Position numbers and translations under genes: made by a program | Notes under the pieces: model-generated | Database searches by the model: none | Seen by the model: only the letters and a program-made list of their open reading frames with translations | Told to the model about the DNA's origin: nothing | Assembly (NCBI GenBank): GCA_949287115.1 | Contig: CASEFF010000130.1 | Location: 1-7,881 of the forward strand | Direction: 5' to 3' | DNA length: 7,881 nucleotides | Origin: an uncultured Bacillota bacterium | GTDB taxonomy: Bacteria > Bacillota > Clostridia > Peptostreptococcales > Anaerovoracaceae | Shown: piece by piece, positions 1-5,443 of the stretch | How the letters are laid out: each line of letters opens with the position of its first letter | How positions within the stretch are numbered: position 1 is the stretch's first letter

Positions 1-720
1 AACAGCGTCGTATATTCGGGCGAGACGGACGGAGAGCTGATGAACTTCGAGGCGGGCAATCTCTACTGGAGGATACTGGACGACATGTTCCTGAAATTCG
101 GGTTCCCGAAAGCCGAGTTCGGCAGGAACACCGATATACATCCGGGAAGGAAGTACGTGCACGATTCAAAGATAAACTTTACATACGTGGACGAGGGAGA
201 TGTTCTGGAGTACGGCGGATACAGGCTGAAAGCAATAGAGACGCCGGGCCACACGCCGGGTCACATGTGTCTTTACGATGAGGAAAAGAAGATATTTTTC
301 TGCGGGGACCACATACTTGGGACCATAACGCCCAACATCACGATAGAGCTGGGCTCTGAAAACCCGCTTAAAGACTATCTTGACAGCCTTGCCAAGGTCG
401 AAAAACTTGATGTGGAGCTTCTGCTGACGGCTCACGGCACTCCCGTAGACGATATGTACGGAAGGATAAAGGAACTGTACAGGCATCACGAAGACAGACT
501 GGCGGAAGCCGAATACATACTGCAGGATGAATGGAAGACGCCGTACGAAGTGGCAAGAGATATGACGTGGGAGATAGAGTGCAGGAACTGGGATGAATTC
601 CCGGCGCCGCAGAAGTGGTTTGCCACAGGCGAGGCGATATCCCATCTCCAGTACATGTTCTTTGAAGGCAGGATAGACAGGGACGAGATAGAGGGGATCT
701 ATCATTATCACAGGAAGTAG
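1..720 (+). CDS. MBL-fold metallohydrolase, 5' end missing
   Basis: This is the C-terminal part of a metallo-beta-lactamase-fold hydrolase. The frame is open from base 1 without a stop (239 residues visible), so the ATG at 40 is probably internal and the true start lies off the left edge. Visible metal-site motifs are TPGHTPGH (His codon at 250), CGDH (Asp at 307) and TAHGTP (His at 433). These match the third His, bridging Asp and last His of glyoxalase-II-like enzymes. The HxHxDH motif expected upstream is not in the window. After the last His come about 95 residues rich in charged and aromatic positions, which fits the helical/winged-helix tail common in this family. The substrate cannot be told: thioester, lactone and phosphodiester hydrolases share this core. 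It lies 24 nt before the metallophosphoesterase gene, so the two are probably co-transcribed. The family call is firm, the specific role is not. Confidence 0.88.
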   Translation, partial: NSVVYSGETDGELMNFEAGNLYWRILDDMFLKFGFPKAEFGRNTDIHPGRKYVHDSKINFTYVDEGDVLEYGGYRLKAIETPGHTPGHMCLYDEEKKIFFCGDHILGTITPNITIELGSENPLKDYLDSLAKVEKLDVELLLTAHGTPVDDMYGRIKELYRHHEDRLAEAEYILQDEWKTPYEVARDMTWEIECRNWDEFPAPQKWFATGEAISHLQYMFFEGRIDRDEIEGIYHYHRK

Positions 721-744
721 GAGTATCGGACGGAGCAGACAGCC

Positions 745-1491
745 ATGAAGGAATCGGAAAACAGGGGATCGGAAAACACAGGAAGGATATTTATAACGGG
801 AGATAAACACGGGTCGTTCATACCTTTTTTCGGGTTGCACGAGAGAGGAGAGATGAAGGATACGGACATCCTCATAATAGCGGGAGATGCGGGTTACGTG
901 TGGGACGACGACTACATTTACAAGGTGGAAACCTTAAGTCAGCTCTTCCCCGGCACCGTGGCCTTTATAGACGGCAATCACGAGAACCACGATATCCTGG
1001 ATGCCATGGATGTCGTGACATGGCATGGCGGGAAGGCGCATATAGTGGGCGAACGTGTCATGCATCTGATGCGGGGAGAGATCTACTCGATCTGCGACTG
1101 CAATATATTCACGTTCGGCGGCGCAAGGTCCAACGACAAGGACAGACGGACGGAAGGTGAGAGCTGGTGGCGGCAGGAAGAGCCGGATCGGGAGGAAATG
1201 GAGTACGGAAGAAGGCAGCTCATGGAAAACATCGATGATATCGACTACGTGATAACCCATGAATCGCCGCTGTTTGCACGCGATCATATATCGAGATCCA
1301 AGGAGGTCGATGACGACTACCTCTTTCCCGAAGCCCTCGAAGAATGGTATGAGCTCGTTTCAAAGGGCGAACGTTTTCAGCGGTGGTATTTCGGGCACAT
1401 GCACGAGGATCGCGTGATAACTCCGAAGCTCAGGGGCGTCCATAACGATATCCTCAGGATAGGGGAAGACACTCAGGTGAGATGGGCATGA
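745..1491 (+). CDS. Calcineurin-like metallophosphoesterase
   Basis: A 248-residue protein with the full set of dinuclear-metal phosphoesterase motifs in order: GDKHG (Asp20, His22), AGDAG (Asp48), DGNHE (Asn78, His79), THE (His172) and GHMH (His218, His220). These residues bind two metal ions and the phosphate in the calcineurin-like superfamily, so it should cleave a phosphomonoester or phosphodiester. The segment around residues 90-150 (WHGGKAH, HLMRGEIY, FGGARS, RTEGESWW) resembles a small cytoplasmic bacterial subgroup whose substrate I do not know. There is no signal peptide or membrane segment. The start is supported by GGAG at 732-735, 9 nt upstream. The first 13 residues are polar and precede the first beta strand, so they may be a short extension. 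It sits between the MBL hydrolase and the flavoprotein gene, 24 nt and 57 nt away, suggesting one operon. Confidence 0.9.
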   Translation: MKESENRGSENTGRIFITGDKHGSFIPFFGLHERGEMKDTDILIIAGDAGYVWDDDYIYKVETLSQLFPGTVAFIDGNHENHDILDAMDVVTWHGGKAHIVGERVMHLMRGEIYSICDCNIFTFGGARSNDKDRRTEGESWWRQEEPDREEMEYGRRQLMENIDDIDYVITHESPLFARDHISRSKEVDDDYLFPEALEEWYELVSKGERFQRWYFGHMHEDRVITPKLRGVHNDILRIGEDTQVRWA

Positions 1492-1548
1492 CGTGCCGGT
1501 ATCAGGCGATATAACAAGGTGAGGGAAGGCCGGAAACGGAGGTTGCAG

Positions 1549-3246
1549 ATGAAAGTTGTTATCGTAGGCGGAGTGGCGGGAGGTGCTACCGCTGCGGCAA
1601 GGATGAGAAGACTGGATGAAAATGCGGAGATAACGGTGTTCGAACGCAGCGGGTTCGTATCGTACGCCAACTGCGGACTGCCGTATTACGTCGGAGGTGT
1701 CATAAAGAACCCCGGTGAACTGACATTGCAGACGCCGAAGAGCTTCATGGACAGGTTTCGCGTGGATGTCAGGGTGAACCACGAAGTGACGGATATAGAT
1801 GTGACGGGAAAGTCCGTTACTGTAAAGGATCTTACGACGGGAGCTGTGTTTGAGGAAAGCTATGACAAGCTGCTGCTTTCTCCGGGCGCAAGGCCGGTAA
1901 GACCTGAGTTTTCGGGAACGGACAGTGAAAACATATTCACCCTCAGGACAGTGGAGGACACGTTCAGACTCAGGGACGCCGTGACGGACAGATCAGTGAA
2001 ACACGTCGTTATAGCAGGCGGCGGATACATAGGCATAGAGGTGGCGGAAAATCTGACGGAAAAGGGCATAGACGTGACTATAGTGCAGAGACCGCCTCAG
2101 CTGCTGGCTCCTCTCGATCGCGATATGGCAAGCATAGTCCACGCGAAGCTGAGGGAAAAGGGCGTTGTTGTGAAGACCGGAAGCTCTGTGGAAGGCTTTG
2201 AGCATGAGAATGGAAAGGTAAGGGTGCTGCTGAAAGGAGAAGCGGCACTTGAAGCGGATATGGTCGTACTGGCCATAGGAGTAAGGCCCGACACGGCTCT
2301 TGCGGAAAAGGCGGGGCTGAAAACGGGTATAAAAGGAAGCATAGTCGTAAACGACAGGATGGAAACATCCGCCTCCGACGTATATGCCGTAGGCGACGCG
2401 GTACAGGTGGAAAATTCCGTGACGGGAGAGGATGACCTGATCTCTCTGGCGGGGCCGGCCAATAAGCAGGGCAGGATCGCAGCCGACAATATATGCGGTG
2501 GAGACAGCCGATACAGAGGATCGCAGGGATCGTCCGTCATAAAGCTGTTCGATCTTACCATAGCGACGACGGGAATAAACGAAAAGAAAGCGTCTGCTGC
2601 AGGGCTTGAGTATGACAGGGTCGTTTTGTCTCCTGCTTCCCATGCGACATATTACCCCGGAGCAAAATCCATGGTCATGAAGGTGCTGTTCGAAAAAGAT
2701 ACGTTCAGGATACTGGGAGCGCAGATAATCGGTGCAGAAGGCGTCGACAAACGCATAGACGTGCTGGCTGCGGCGATGAGCGCAGGGATGAGGGCATATG
2801 ATCTCAGGGATCTTGATCTTGCATATGCGCCGCCGTATTCTTCCGCAAAGGATCCGGTGAACATGGTGGGATTCATGACGGAAAACCTGCGTAACGGGCT
2901 GGTAAAGCAGATACACTGGGATGAGCTGGATGAAGTTATCGGAAGAGAGGATGCTTTCCTGCTGGACACGAGGACTCCGCAGGAATATGCGGCCGGACAT
3001 ATAGAAGGCTTTGTGAACATTCCTCTCGATGAGCTGCGTGACAGGCTGGGAGAGATAGATGAAAACCGTACGGTATACATCATGTGCCAGACGGGGTTAA
3101 GAAGCTACATAGGCTGCAGGATACTGTCCCAGAGCGGATTTGACTGCTGTAACATCTCCGGAGGATACGGTTTTCTCGAGGCGATCGTAAAGGATAAAGT
3201 GCCGCCTGCGGATCTGTATCCGTGCGGTATGAACAGAGCAAGATAA
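1549..3246 (+). CDS. CoA-disulfide/persulfide reductase with C-terminal rhodanese domain
   Basis: A 565-residue FAD-dependent pyridine-nucleotide disulfide oxidoreductase fused to rhodanese. The FAD-binding GGVAGG lies near residues 7-12. SYANCGLPYY places the single redox cysteine at Cys42, as in CoA-disulfide reductases, rather than a CxxxxC pair. The NAD(P)H site GGGYIG is at 157-162 and a second FAD contact, AVGDA, near 283. Tyrosines in ATYYPGA (368/369) and YAPPYSS (426, 430) sit where the CoADR family has its catalytic tyrosines. The rhodanese domain covers about 459-560, with LLDTRTPQEYAAGH and active-site loop CQTGLRS (Cys513). Known relatives with this fusion reduce CoA disulfide, CoA persulfide or polysulfide with NAD(P)H; which applies here is unknown. 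I chose the ATG at 1549 because GGAGG at 1538-1542 is 6 nt upstream and the Rossmann strand begins at once. The GTG at 1519 would add ten basic residues and swallow that site. It is probably the last gene of the left cluster. Confidence 0.93.
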   Translation: MKVVIVGGVAGGATAAARMRRLDENAEITVFERSGFVSYANCGLPYYVGGVIKNPGELTLQTPKSFMDRFRVDVRVNHEVTDIDVTGKSVTVKDLTTGAVFEESYDKLLLSPGARPVRPEFSGTDSENIFTLRTVEDTFRLRDAVTDRSVKHVVIAGGGYIGIEVAENLTEKGIDVTIVQRPPQLLAPLDRDMASIVHAKLREKGVVVKTGSSVEGFEHENGKVRVLLKGEAALEADMVVLAIGVRPDTALAEKAGLKTGIKGSIVVNDRMETSASDVYAVGDAVQVENSVTGEDDLISLAGPANKQGRIAADNICGGDSRYRGSQGSSVIKLFDLTIATTGINEKKASAAGLEYDRVVLSPASHATYYPGAKSMVMKVLFEKDTFRILGAQIIGAEGVDKRIDVLAAAMSAGMRAYDLRDLDLAYAPPYSSAKDPVNMVGFMTENLRNGLVKQIHWDELDEVIGREDAFLLDTRTPQEYAAGHIEGFVNIPLDELRDRLGEIDENRTVYIMCQTGLRSYIGCRILSQSGFDCCNISGGYGFLEAIVKDKVPPADLYPCGMNRAR

Positions 3247-3280
3247 TATCAGAAAAACATTCGGCTTTTTTACGGCTTTG

Positions 3281-3289
3281 TGATATAAT
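3281..3289 (+). promoter_or_regulatory. Extended -10 promoter for uracil permease gene
   Basis: TGATATAAT is a perfect extended -10 element (TGn plus TATAAT). The best -35 candidate, TTCGGC at 3260-3265 with an 18-bp spacer, is weak, as is common when an extended -10 is present. A start near 3294-3296 would give a leader of about 57 nt before the ATG at 3353. The call rests on sequence match only. Confidence 0.6.
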
Positions 3290-3290
3290 G

Positions 3291-3323
3291 TCCAACGGTG
3301 ATATTTTAGATTTCGCTGTTGGA
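3291..3323 (+). promoter_or_regulatory. Leader hairpin or operator before uracil permease
   Basis: Bases 3291-3301 (TCCAACGGTGA) pair with 3313-3323 (TCGCTGTTGGA) in an 11-bp stem when two G-U pairs are allowed. After one U-U mismatch, three more pairs close a 3-nt loop. TTTT follows directly, then an AT-rich run up to the ribosome binding site. The predicted start point falls inside the left arm, so a transcript from the local promoter would lose about the first three to five pairs, while a read-through transcript from the upstream gene would keep the whole stem. It may therefore be a weak terminator/attenuator for upstream transcription, or a DNA operator. I see no PyrR-binding consensus and no purine-riboswitch core. 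Confidence 0.45.
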
Positions 3324-3352
3324 TTTTAAATAATAATATTTAGGAGAGGGAA

Positions 3353-4636
3353 ATGTCTAAGGAGAAAAACGAAAAAAAGATCATCGGCATAGGCGATAAG
3401 CCGCCGATAGGCAAATGGATACCGCTGAGCATACAGCACACGTTTGCCATGTTCAGTGCTTCCGTACTCGTGCCGATACTGTTCGGCATACCGGCATCCA
3501 TCGTACTTTTGATGAACGGTATCGGAACGCTGCTGTTCATCTTCATAACGAAGGGAAGGGCTCCGGCTTATCTGGGATCCAGCTTCGCGTTCCTTTCGCC
3601 GGGATTCATAGTCATAGGCAGTATGGGATATCAGTACTGTCTGGGTGGCTTCATATGCGCGGGAGCGATATTCGCCATCGTTGCCATAATCATCAAGTTC
3701 GCCGGCGTTGACTGGATAGACGCGGTACTTCCGCCTGCGGCCATGGGCCCTATAGTGGCGCTCATAGGTCTTGAACTTGCCGGATCGGCAGCCAGCACAG
3801 GCGGTATAATCAGCGAAGAAGGTGCGGCTATAGATCCGAAATTCGTATTCGTATTCATATTCACTCTGGCGCTCGCTGTAATAGGCCAGGTGGTGTTCAG
3901 AGGATTTGCTTCGGCGATAGCCATACTCATAGCGATAGTTGCGGGGTATGTACTGGCTCTGATAATGGGCCTTGTGGACTATGCGCCTGTGACAGAGGCC
4001 AGCGTGTTCGAGCTTCCGGCATTCATGCTGCCTAAGTTCGATATAAGCGCGATAATAATCATCATACCTGCGTCGCTCACGGTAATATCCGAGCACATAT
4101 CGCATCAGATAGTAACGAGCGAGATCGTGGGCAGGGATCTGCTGAGAGATCCGGGACTCCACCGTTCACTGCTGTCCGACGGTATCTCGACGATGCTTTC
4201 CGGACTGTGCGGTTCGGTGCCTACCACCACTTACGGTGAGAACATAGGAGTAATGGCCGTGACGAAGGTCTACAGCGTATGGGTAATAGGAGGCGCAGCG
4301 GTATTTTCCATACTGCTCTCGTTCTTCGGACAGGTGAGCGCTCTCATCAGCACCATACCGGGGCCTGTAATGGGCGGCATCAGCTTCCTGCTCTACGGTA
4401 TGATAGCCGCATCCGGTATAAGGCTGCTGGTGGATAAGAAAGTCGACTACTCCAGACCGAGAAACCTTGCGATGACTGCTGTCGTATTCGTTGTGGGACT
4501 TTCGGGAGCATCCATACAGATAGGCGAGGTACAGCTGACGGGTATGTGTCTTGCCACCATCGTCGGCATAGTGATGGGACTGATAATGTTCGTGATAGAC
4601 AGGACAGGACTTGCCAACGATAAAGAGGAAGCATAA
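3353..4636 (+). CDS. uraA: Uracil:H+ symporter (NCS2 family)
   Basis: A 427-residue, strongly hydrophobic membrane protein close in length to E. coli UraA (about 429). It imports uracil with protons for pyrimidine salvage. UraA-type signatures run along its length: PLSIQHTFAMFSASVLVP near the N terminus, GRAPAYLGSSFAF, the PPAAMGPIVALIGLELAG stretch, then SEHISHQ and TTYGENIGVMA. Glu247, His251 and Glu296 align with the E. coli Glu241, His245 and Glu290 that bind substrate and couple protons. DLLRDPGLHRS and the late PGPVMGG and LLYGMIAASGIR segments also match. The family has 14 membrane segments in core and gate domains. The start is fixed by AGGAG at 3342-3346, 6 nt upstream. It has its own promoter and terminator, so it is likely a single-gene unit. 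Xanthine/urate permeases share the fold, but the match favours uracil. Confidence 0.95.
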   Translation: MSKEKNEKKIIGIGDKPPIGKWIPLSIQHTFAMFSASVLVPILFGIPASIVLLMNGIGTLLFIFITKGRAPAYLGSSFAFLSPGFIVIGSMGYQYCLGGFICAGAIFAIVAIIIKFAGVDWIDAVLPPAAMGPIVALIGLELAGSAASTGGIISEEGAAIDPKFVFVFIFTLALAVIGQVVFRGFASAIAILIAIVAGYVLALIMGLVDYAPVTEASVFELPAFMLPKFDISAIIIIIPASLTVISEHISHQIVTSEIVGRDLLRDPGLHRSLLSDGISTMLSGLCGSVPTTTYGENIGVMAVTKVYSVWVIGGAAVFSILLSFFGQVSALISTIPGPVMGGISFLLYGMIAASGIRLLVDKKVDYSRPRNLAMTAVVFVVGLSGASIQIGEVQLTGMCLATIVGIVMGLIMFVIDRTGLANDKEEA

Positions 4637-4647
4637 GAGAAGCATAA
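4628..4647 (+). repeat. Short tandem duplication across uraA stop
   Basis: GAAGCATAA occurs at 4628-4636 and again at 4639-4647, an 11-bp period. The first copy holds the uraA stop codon and the second puts another TAA in the same phase relative to the repeat. It looks like a small slippage duplication with no evident role. Confidence 0.5.
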
Positions 4648-4688
4648 ATCCGGCAAAGACCGGAACGATCGTATAGATAACGGATATG

Positions 4689-4736
4689 AAGAGACCGCAT
4701 GGCGGCGCAGACTGCGCTGTTATGCGGTCTCTTTTG
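4689..4736 (+). terminator. Intrinsic terminator after uraA
   Basis: AAGAGACCGCAT (4689-4700) pairs perfectly with ATGCGGTCTCTT (4722-4733), giving a 12-bp stem. The 21-nt loop carries its own small hairpin (GCGCA at 4705-4709 with TGCGC at 4713-4717). On the plus strand a T run (4732-4735) follows the stem, so it should stop uraA transcription. The right arm lies inside the last codons of the convergent tetR gene, whose stop is 4720-4722. In the tetR direction the stem also forms but is followed only by TTCATAT, so termination there should be weaker. Confidence 0.82.
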
Positions 4737-5316
4737 ATATGATGCTGTCAATGTAAAGCTGCAGCATCTCTTTCATCTTCGAGTACATGTCGTATGAGCC
4801 TTCGTGCAGCGCCCAGTCGAATATGACGCCTCTTGCCACCAGGAAAAGATCGCCTTCTATATCTTCGGGAGTCTTTTCACGGATGCAGCAGCCGCTTTCC
4901 TGGGCCTCCCTCACTATGTCCCGCAGAACGGAGTGCATGCCGCGGTCCCTTGCAAGGAAAAGCGTATTTTCCGGTATGTACATCTTCTGTGTCAGGCCGA
5001 TGCCGTTGCTTTCCGCCATTGCGGCGTACTTTTCAAAGAACACCTGCACTTTGTCTTCAAAGTCAAGATCACGTATCAGGTCGACGAACCCGGTCTCGTA
5101 ATAATCATCGGCAGAGCGGTACAGATCCATGAACAGATCCAGCTTTGACGTGTAGTAGTGGTAGAACGTCCCTACGGACACACCGGCCTCTTTTGCTATA
5201 CGGGTCACGTTCGTACCGTCTATACCGTGTTTTCGTATGAGCTTTATGCCCACGTTATATATCCTGCGCTTTGTGGCAAGCGCCTGTTTTTTCCTGTTGG
5301 TCATGCCTTTTTTCAT
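4720..5316 (-). CDS. TetR/AcrR-family transcriptional regulator
   Basis: A 198-residue one-domain-plus-ligand-pocket repressor of the TetR family. The N-terminal DNA-binding domain spans about residues 15-62 and its helix-turn-helix is near 38-55 (VTRIAKEAGVSVGTFYHYY, followed by TSK), very close to the family consensus. A basic N-terminal tail (MKKGMTNRKK) precedes it. The C-terminal part (from about 65) is helical and poorly conserved, as expected for ligand binding and dimerisation; the ligand cannot be read from it. The start is supported by AAGGAGG on the minus strand (5326-5332), 9 nt upstream. The second Met at residue 5 lacks a comparable site. The gene diverges from the 2-enoate reductase gene with 127 nt between start codons, the usual layout for a TetR regulator and its target. 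Palindromes in that gap suggest it represses the reductase and perhaps itself. Confidence 0.93.
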   Translation of the reverse strand: MKKGMTNRKKQALATKRRIYNVGIKLIRKHGIDGTNVTRIAKEAGVSVGTFYHYYTSKLDLFMDLYRSADDYYETGFVDLIRDLDFEDKVQVFFEKYAAMAESNGIGLTQKMYIPENTLFLARDRGMHSVLRDIVREAQESGCCIREKTPEDIEGDLFLVARGVIFDWALHEGSYDMYSKMKEMLQLYIDSIISKETA

Positions 5317-5341
5317 GGTGCACAGCCTCCTTCAGGTAATC

Positions 5342-5370
5342 ATTTTAACCGAGTGAATTTAGGATTGCAA
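5342..5370 (-). promoter_or_regulatory. Promoter for tetR gene
   Basis: On the minus strand, TTGCAA (5370-5365) and TAAAAT (5347-5342) are separated by exactly 17 bp. They match the -35 and -10 consensus at 4/6 and 5/6. The start would be near 5335, giving a leader of about 19 nt that still contains the ribosome binding site. The -35 hexamer is its own reverse complement and also serves the promoter in the other direction. Confidence 0.6.
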
Positions 5371-5393
5371 CGGGTAAATCGATATGATAGAAT
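5365..5393 (+). promoter_or_regulatory. Promoter for 2-enoate reductase gene
   Basis: TTGCAA (5365-5370) and TAGAAT (5388-5393) are separated by 17 bp, and TGA directly before the -10 makes it an extended -10. Consensus matches are 4/6 and 5/6. The start would be near 5400, giving a leader of about 44 nt. The candidate operator at 5390-5425 overlaps the -10 and the start point, a placement that fits repression. Confidence 0.62.
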
Positions 5394-5425
5394 TATTTCA
5401 TTGAATGGATTCGGTGAAACAATTC
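5390..5425. promoter_or_regulatory. 36-bp interrupted palindrome, candidate TetR operator
   Basis: The left half, GAATTATTTCATTGAATG (5390-5407), and the reverse complement of the right half, GAATTGTTTCACCGAATC (5425-5408), agree at 14 of 18 positions. Conserved blocks are GAATT, TTTCA and GAAT in each arm. The length and block layout would suit one large or two overlapping TetR-family dimer sites. It begins in the -10 box of the reductase promoter and runs to about +25. Binding by the neighbouring regulator is inferred from position. Confidence 0.6.
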
Positions 5426-5443
5426 GGTAAATGGAGGTGCTGT

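Noticed and set aside
166..840. 224-codon minus-strand open frame over the MBL and metallophosphoesterase genes
   Set aside because: It crosses two well-supported plus-strand genes and has no family resemblance.
1519..1548. Upstream in-frame GTG as start of the CoADR-rhodanese gene
   Set aside because: It would add a basic stretch (VREGRKRRLQ) before the normal Rossmann start and place the strong GGAGG inside the coding region.
1993..3000. 335-codon open frame on the minus strand opposite the CoADR-rhodanese gene
   Set aside because: It is antisense to a gene with full family motifs, has no recognisable domain and no ribosome binding site that I can see. Long antisense openings arise here because plus-strand genes seldom use TTA, CTA or TCA.
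3281..3352. Purine or PyrR-type riboswitch before uraA
   Set aside because: No conserved purine-riboswitch core or PyrR-binding loop can be found; only one hairpin is visible.
3326..4162. 278-codon minus-strand open frame opposite uraA
   Set aside because: The translation is rich in Arg, Tyr and His, the mirror image of a hydrophobic ATA/ATC-rich gene. It resembles no protein family.
4649..4664. TCCGG/CCGGA inverted repeat with a 6-nt loop after uraA
   Set aside because: Only 5 bp and not followed by a T run; the much stronger hairpin at 4689-4733 is the likely terminator.
5405..5443. Upstream in-frame ATG as start of the enoate reductase
   Set aside because: It lacks a ribosome binding site, falls within a few bases of the predicted transcript start and inside the palindrome, and the ATG at 5444 has GGAGG at ideal spacing.
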